In this document: positions 6,326 to 8,774 of the stretch, in pieces
How the letters are laid out: each line of letters starts with the position of its first letter
Position numbering within the stretch: the stretch's first letter is position 1
NCBI GenBank assembly: GCA_043804635.1
Contig: JAZDIU010000035.1
Span: forward strand, 1-8,774
Source of the DNA: JAZDIU01 sp043804635
Lineage (GTDB): Bacteria; Chloroflexota; Dehalococcoidia; Dehalococcoidales; UBA2162
Direction of reading: 5' to 3'
DNA length: 8,774 nt
Notes under the pieces: model-generated
Databases searched by the model: none
The model's input: the letters and a program-made list of their open reading frames with translations, nothing else
Told to the model about the DNA's origin: nothing
Translations under genes and position numbers: made by a program

Positions 6326-6635
6326 TTTTATTTTTACGGGCAAACCAGTTGATACAATATATCGCTAGAGGTAGAATAACAAGAACGATAATAACGATAA
6401 CCGAATTGGCGCCAGTGATTTTAACCCCGGCCCGATTAGCGATGAGAATACTAACCGTAACTAAAGCAACGGATAATCCAAATGAAAGAGCTATTCTTTC
6501 TACTACGTTTATCTGTTTAAAAAATACCAGAGTCCAGCCAAAGCCGGGAAGGAAGAAGACCAATACAAATCCAAGTATTGCTCTGACAACAGGGACCTGG
6601 TCCAGGAAAGGTAAAATAAATTTAAAGAATTCCAT
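6318..6635 (-). CDS. Small DUF1616-like membrane protein
   Basis: A 105-residue hydrophobic protein with about three transmembrane helices (around 18-38, 48-66 and 76-97) and a short basic tail. The stretch RAILGFVLVFFLPGF, then ERIALSFGLSVAL, closely resembles the start of DUF1616 proteins (FLPGY, then ERLALSFGLS), which occur in archaea and some bacteria near polysaccharide and membrane-lipid genes. The rest of a typical DUF1616 protein is absent, so this is a short form or a detached N-terminal domain. AAGGTGAT lies just before the ATG at 6635. Its last 8 bases overlap the reductase gene. It diverges from the GT-C-like gene with only 21 bases between start codons, so promoters for one or both must lie inside the neighbouring coding sequence. 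Function unknown. Confidence 0.75.
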   Translation of the reverse strand: MEFFKFILPFLDQVPVVRAILGFVLVFFLPGFGWTLVFFKQINVVERIALSFGLSVALVTVSILIANRAGVKITGANSVIVIIVLVILPLAIYCINWFARKNKNV

Positions 6636-6656
6636 TACATCACCTTAGCAGGAAAT

Positions 6657-7343
6657 ATGGCTTTAAATAAATTGCATCTATCCAAACTCGACTATCTGCT
6701 ACTTTTGCCGGTATTAGGGCTGGCTTTTTTCACTGCTTTTATCCCTCACCTGAAGTACCCATACCCGCTCCACGTCGATGAGTGGGTGCATATGGCTCTC
6801 TCCAACGCCATATTTCAAACCGGTAGCACTACCGTCACCGACCCTTTTTCCGGCCAGGGAACATTAGGGCTTACCACCAACCTGGAAACAGGTTTCCAGC
6901 TCTTCTGGAGCGTTTTCCAGGGTATCAGCGGTATTTCCTGGATGGACATATTCAGGTTCTTCCCGAGCATCGTCTTCGTTTTCACCATTCTGGCCGTTTT
7001 TGTCCTGGCTCAAGGGGAGGGATTCGGCTGGGAAGCTGCCTTCGTCACCAGCCTTATGCCGACTACTGTGGGCATACTGGGGCCCGGTTTTCTCGTTCCG
7101 GTAGCTATGGGATTATTATTCACCCCGCTTATCCTTTTTATCGCCTTCAACTTCAGGACTATATGGTCTTATCTGGTAATATTTATTTTCGTCTGCTTCC
7201 TGCTTTTAATCCACGCCCCTTCGGCTATTGTCCCTATCATCGTGATCGTTCCTTATATCCTACTCAATCTTAAAGGTAACTTCAAGTATAGCCTGGGTCT
7301 GGCGCTGGCTTTATTGCTGCCTTTTATGGGTGTCATACCCTAG
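6657..7343 (+). CDS. GT-C-like polytopic membrane glycosyltransferase candidate, N-terminal part (frameshifted gene)
   Basis: Start ATG 6657 follows AGGA closely. This frame gives 228 residues and ends at TAG 7341-7343 in the middle of the membrane region; the rest continues in the next frame at 7330-8139. After the first helix (13-30) comes a loop with HVDEWVHMALSNAI (39-52) and TDPF (61-64). An acidic pair in the first external loop followed by a DPF-type turn is the pattern of GT-C enzymes such as STT3/AglB and PMT, where the acidic residues bind metal and the lipid-linked sugar. About six further hydrophobic segments follow. The assignment rests on topology and this loop, so acceptor and sugar are unknown. 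The neighbouring isoprenoid reductase would fit a lipid-linked sugar pathway. It could be a broken gene, a programmed frameshift or a sequence error. Confidence 0.7.
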   Translation: MALNKLHLSKLDYLLLLPVLGLAFFTAFIPHLKYPYPLHVDEWVHMALSNAIFQTGSTTVTDPFSGQGTLGLTTNLETGFQLFWSVFQGISGISWMDIFRFFPSIVFVFTILAVFVLAQGEGFGWEAAFVTSLMPTTVGILGPGFLVPVAMGLLFTPLILFIAFNFRTIWSYLVIFIFVCFLLLIHAPSAIVPIIVIVPYILLNLKGNFKYSLGLALALLLPFMGVIP

Positions 7344-8139
7344 ATATTTTAAATTAGCCATCGCCACGGCTAAAGGGCTCTTAGTCCAGCAGCCCACCAC
7401 CGAATTTGTCATCTTGCCCCGAATAATAGAGACTTACGGCTACCTGCCCATCGGTTTCTGTTTGCTCGGCACCTTCCTTCTGGCAATAAAGGGCGATAAA
7501 AAAAGCTACGGTTTAGTCCTCGGATTGATTGCTTTACTGCTTATGCTGGTGACTTTCTATTCTCTTCATCACGGCGTGGCGATAATGTATGAACGGGGCC
7601 TGATGTATACGGTGCTGATGATTGGCATCGTAGCCGGGGCTGGGTTGGCTGGCATAAAGAACCTTAGACTGTTTACTAGCACTACAGAACCAAGAGCCAA
7701 TCTCACTACTCAAATTATAGGGGGATTTTTGTGTCTCGCTGCTGTTACCGGAACATTGGTAGTGACGATTCCGGACCGCCTCAACATTGCCTACTACCAT
7801 ATGATTGATGAGCAAGATTATCGAGCATTCACCTGGATTAGAGATTACGTTAGCCAGAGTTACAAGAAAGCAATACTCGACCCTTGGAAAGGGACTGCCT
7901 TTGCCGCCATCACCAATAAAGCCATTTATAGCAGGACACATATGGCACCCTTAGAAAAAGATAGAACAGCCTACGATTTTCTTAAAGCCGGCTCCAAGGA
8001 CACAGCGTTTCTTAAGAGTAACGGTATTTCTATCGTTTATACCAGGGTCTATGACAGCGGGCAGGACCGGAATATCGAGTATAGCAGCAGCAATCCAAAC
8101 CTCACGGAAGCTGCTAAAGATACATACCTGATTAAATAG
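7330..8139 (+). CDS. GT-C-like membrane protein, C-terminal part (continuation of the 6657 gene)
   Basis: This frame is +1 relative to the preceding one and overlaps it by 14 bases from GTG 7330. Clear coding continuity begins at Arg in codon 7342-7344, right after the first frame's CCC codon. Joined there, the product is 493 residues. This part adds about four transmembrane helices (around fused residues 263-277, 284-302, 315-332 and 352-371) and a soluble C-terminal domain of about 120 residues containing DYRAFTWIRDYV, LDPWKGTAFAAITNKAIY and a final VYTRVY strand. A large external C-terminal domain is typical of oligosaccharyltransferase-like GT-C proteins. There is no convincing ribosome binding site at GTG 7330, although coupled re-initiation is conceivable. 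The stop TAG 8137-8139 directly precedes the repeat-bearing promoter of the next gene. Confidence 0.68.
   Translation: MSYPRYFKLAIATAKGLLVQQPTTEFVILPRIIETYGYLPIGFCLLGTFLLAIKGDKKSYGLVLGLIALLLMLVTFYSLHHGVAIMYERGLMYTVLMIGIVAGAGLAGIKNLRLFTSTTEPRANLTTQIIGGFLCLAAVTGTLVVTIPDRLNIAYYHMIDEQDYRAFTWIRDYVSQSYKKAILDPWKGTAFAAITNKAIYSRTHMAPLEKDRTAYDFLKAGSKDTAFLKSNGISIVYTRVYDSGQDRNIEYSSSNPNLTEAAKDTYLIK
7338..7343 (+). other. +1 frameshift site CCC-TAG
   Basis: The first frame reads ATA CCC TAG. If the proline tRNA slips one base from CCC to CCT, or one C is extra, the reading becomes ATA CCC AGA and continues for 265 codons to 8139. A shift-prone proline codon immediately before a stop is the arrangement used in known +1 shifts, such as CUU-UGA in prfB. 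A three-C run is also a place for a simple one-base insertion. Confidence 0.65.
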
Positions 8140-8180
8140 TTGAGTTTTTATTCAACACCCTCTTGACTTTTTGCTCAACA
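8139..8180. promoter_or_regulatory. Two spaced copies of a TTGA-N8-TCAA palindromic element (candidate operator)
   Basis: TTGAGTTTTTATTCAACA (8140-8157) and TTGACTTTTTGCTCAACA (8163-8180) match at 15 of 18 positions. They start 23 bases apart, about two helical turns. Each is itself a TTGA/TCAA inverted repeat, with 5-base arms in the first copy (GTTGA/TCAAC). The second copy contains the -35 box of the HTH-TPR gene, so a bound protein would block that promoter. Autoregulation by the HTH protein is a reasonable guess. The first copy could also act as a weak hairpin after the upstream stop codon. Confidence 0.5.
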
Positions 8181-8191
8181 TCACCTATTAT
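8163..8191 (+). promoter_or_regulatory. sigma70-like promoter of the HTH-TM-TPR gene
   Basis: TTGACT (8163-8168), a 17-base spacer, then TATTAT (8186-8191): the same build and the same -10 box as the pyrF promoter. Transcription should start near 8198-8200, leaving 2-4 bases before ATG 8202. Confidence 0.65.
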
Positions 8192-8201
8192 GGATACTAT
8201 T

Positions 8202-8774
8202 ATGCAAAATAAGCAATTCGGTATGCGGATAAGAGAGTTACGTCAGCAAGCCCGTCTTTCACAGCGAGAGCTGTCTAAGAAAGTCGGAATCGACTTCACC
8301 TACTTAAGTAAGATGGAAAACGGACTACTACCCCCTCCCAGTGAAAAGGTCATACAGCGATTAGCCGAGACACTGGGTATTAACAAGGATGAACTCCTTA
8401 GCCTAGGGGGGAAAATACCATCCGATATTGCTGAAATGCTTAAGAACCCTGAAATACTAGAACGGCTACGGGTAGAACAGACTAGGAAAGAGAAACCTGT
8501 GAGCTTAAACGAGTCTAAGAACCAAAGTCCCAAAACAAGCATAAAACCGGCTGGAGTAATCGCAGCCATTATTTTGGTGGCAATAGTAGCCACCCTGATA
8601 TGGTTTGCTGCTCCGACAAAGACCACTGCACTAGAAGCTAATAACCGAGGTGTAGCTCTCAATAATGAAGGGGAATATCTTAAAGCAATCGAAATTTTAA
8701 ACAAGGCGATAGAAATAGACCCTAACCTGGCACTGGCTTACAACAACCGCGGTTGGTCGTATCTTGAGTTGGGC
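8202..8774 (+). CDS. Membrane-anchored XRE-type HTH protein with TPR repeats (3' truncated)
   Basis: The frame is open from ATG 8202 to the window end (191 residues, no stop). Residues 6-68 are an XRE/Cro-type helix-turn-helix: IRELRQQARLSQRELSKKVG, then DFTYLSKMENG, then a helix ending LGINKDELLSLGGKIP. A polar linker (about 90-115) leads to one transmembrane helix (117-137). From 143 a TPR begins: ANNRGVALNNEGEYLKAIEILNKAIEIDPN, then a second unit starting LALAYNNRGWSYLELG. The charged linker and topology suggest DNA binding inside and TPRs outside. Start 8202 is chosen from the promoter; ATG 8190 overlaps the -10 box, and ATG 8223 would need a ribosome binding site that is absent. It may be a membrane-tethered regulator or, like RodZ, a structural protein that keeps an HTH fold. 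Target and partner are unknown. Confidence 0.88.
   Translation, partial: MQNKQFGMRIRELRQQARLSQRELSKKVGIDFTYLSKMENGLLPPPSEKVIQRLAETLGINKDELLSLGGKIPSDIAEMLKNPEILERLRVEQTRKEKPVSLNESKNQSPKTSIKPAGVIAAIILVAIVATLIWFAAPTKTTALEANNRGVALNNEGEYLKAIEILNKAIEIDPNLALAYNNRGWSYLELG

Noticed and set aside
6592..6602. GGACC-T-GGTCC palindrome close to the divergent start codons at 6635/6657
   Set aside because: It lies within the DUF1616-like coding sequence, is short, and has no second copy; it is too little to call an operator.
8139..8156. Intrinsic terminator after the GT-C-like gene
   Set aside because: The stem is only five base pairs with an AT-rich loop, and no T-run follows; the operator-repeat reading fits better.
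8300..8704. Minus-strand 134-residue open frame near the end of the window
   Set aside because: It is antisense to the HTH-TM-TPR gene, whose domains are unmistakable in the other frame; serine/leucine-rich shadow composition.
1..8774. Mobile element, CRISPR array or defence island
   Set aside because: The SAM-like domain in GreA is the only recombinase-like feature. There is no transposase, integrase catalytic domain, repeat-spacer array, terminal repeat or tRNA, and the gene set is mainly housekeeping and membrane functions.

Overview
The window reads as an ordinary chromosomal stretch of an anaerobic bacterium with about 50% GC. Gene content (a Re-citrate-synthase-like enzyme, a LeuD/HacB-type dehydratase subunit, a type II OMP decarboxylase, and bacterial sigma70-like promoters with Shine-Dalgarno sites) would suit a Dehalococcoidia-like member of Chloroflexota. 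That placement is inference from recalled family distribution, not proven by the sequence. Nothing here looks like a phage, transposon, CRISPR array, rRNA or tRNA. No intergenic gap exceeds about 110 bases.

Region 1 (1-2591), citrate to 2-oxoglutarate module: the C-terminal end of an aconitase/isopropylmalate-dehydratase small subunit is followed, after a short repeat-bearing spacer, by an isocitrate dehydrogenase. Facing them, with a 4-base gap between stop codons, is a homocitrate-synthase-family enzyme whose features fit Re-citrate synthase. Together these could make 2-oxoglutarate, and so glutamate, from acetyl-CoA and oxaloacetate.

Region 2 (2592-4279): a 110-base divergent promoter region drives the citrate-synthase-like gene leftwards and pyrF rightwards, from back-to-back -35 boxes that form a palindrome. 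The pyrF ATG lies about where transcription should begin, so its mRNA is probably leaderless. A CPBP intramembrane protease follows pyrF. Its strong ribosome binding site faces an ATA codon instead of ATG.

Region 3 (4280-6635, minus strand): read in the direction of transcription, a small DUF1616-like membrane protein overlaps a geranylgeranyl-reductase-family flavoprotein. Next comes a GreA transcript-cleavage factor carrying an N-terminal domain that looks like the DNA-binding (SAM-like) domain of tyrosine recombinases. The GreA fusion probably also has its own promoter.

Region 4 (6657-8774, plus strand): a GT-C-like polytopic membrane glycosyltransferase candidate is split by a +1 frameshift exactly at CCC-TAG. 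After it, a promoter with two spaced palindromic repeats drives a near-leaderless gene for a membrane-anchored protein (XRE-type HTH, one transmembrane helix, TPR repeats), which runs off the window end.

The most interesting points are the frameshift at CCC-TAG, the GreA fusion, the ATA start, the two matching leaderless promoters, and the HTH-TM-TPR protein with its candidate operator.
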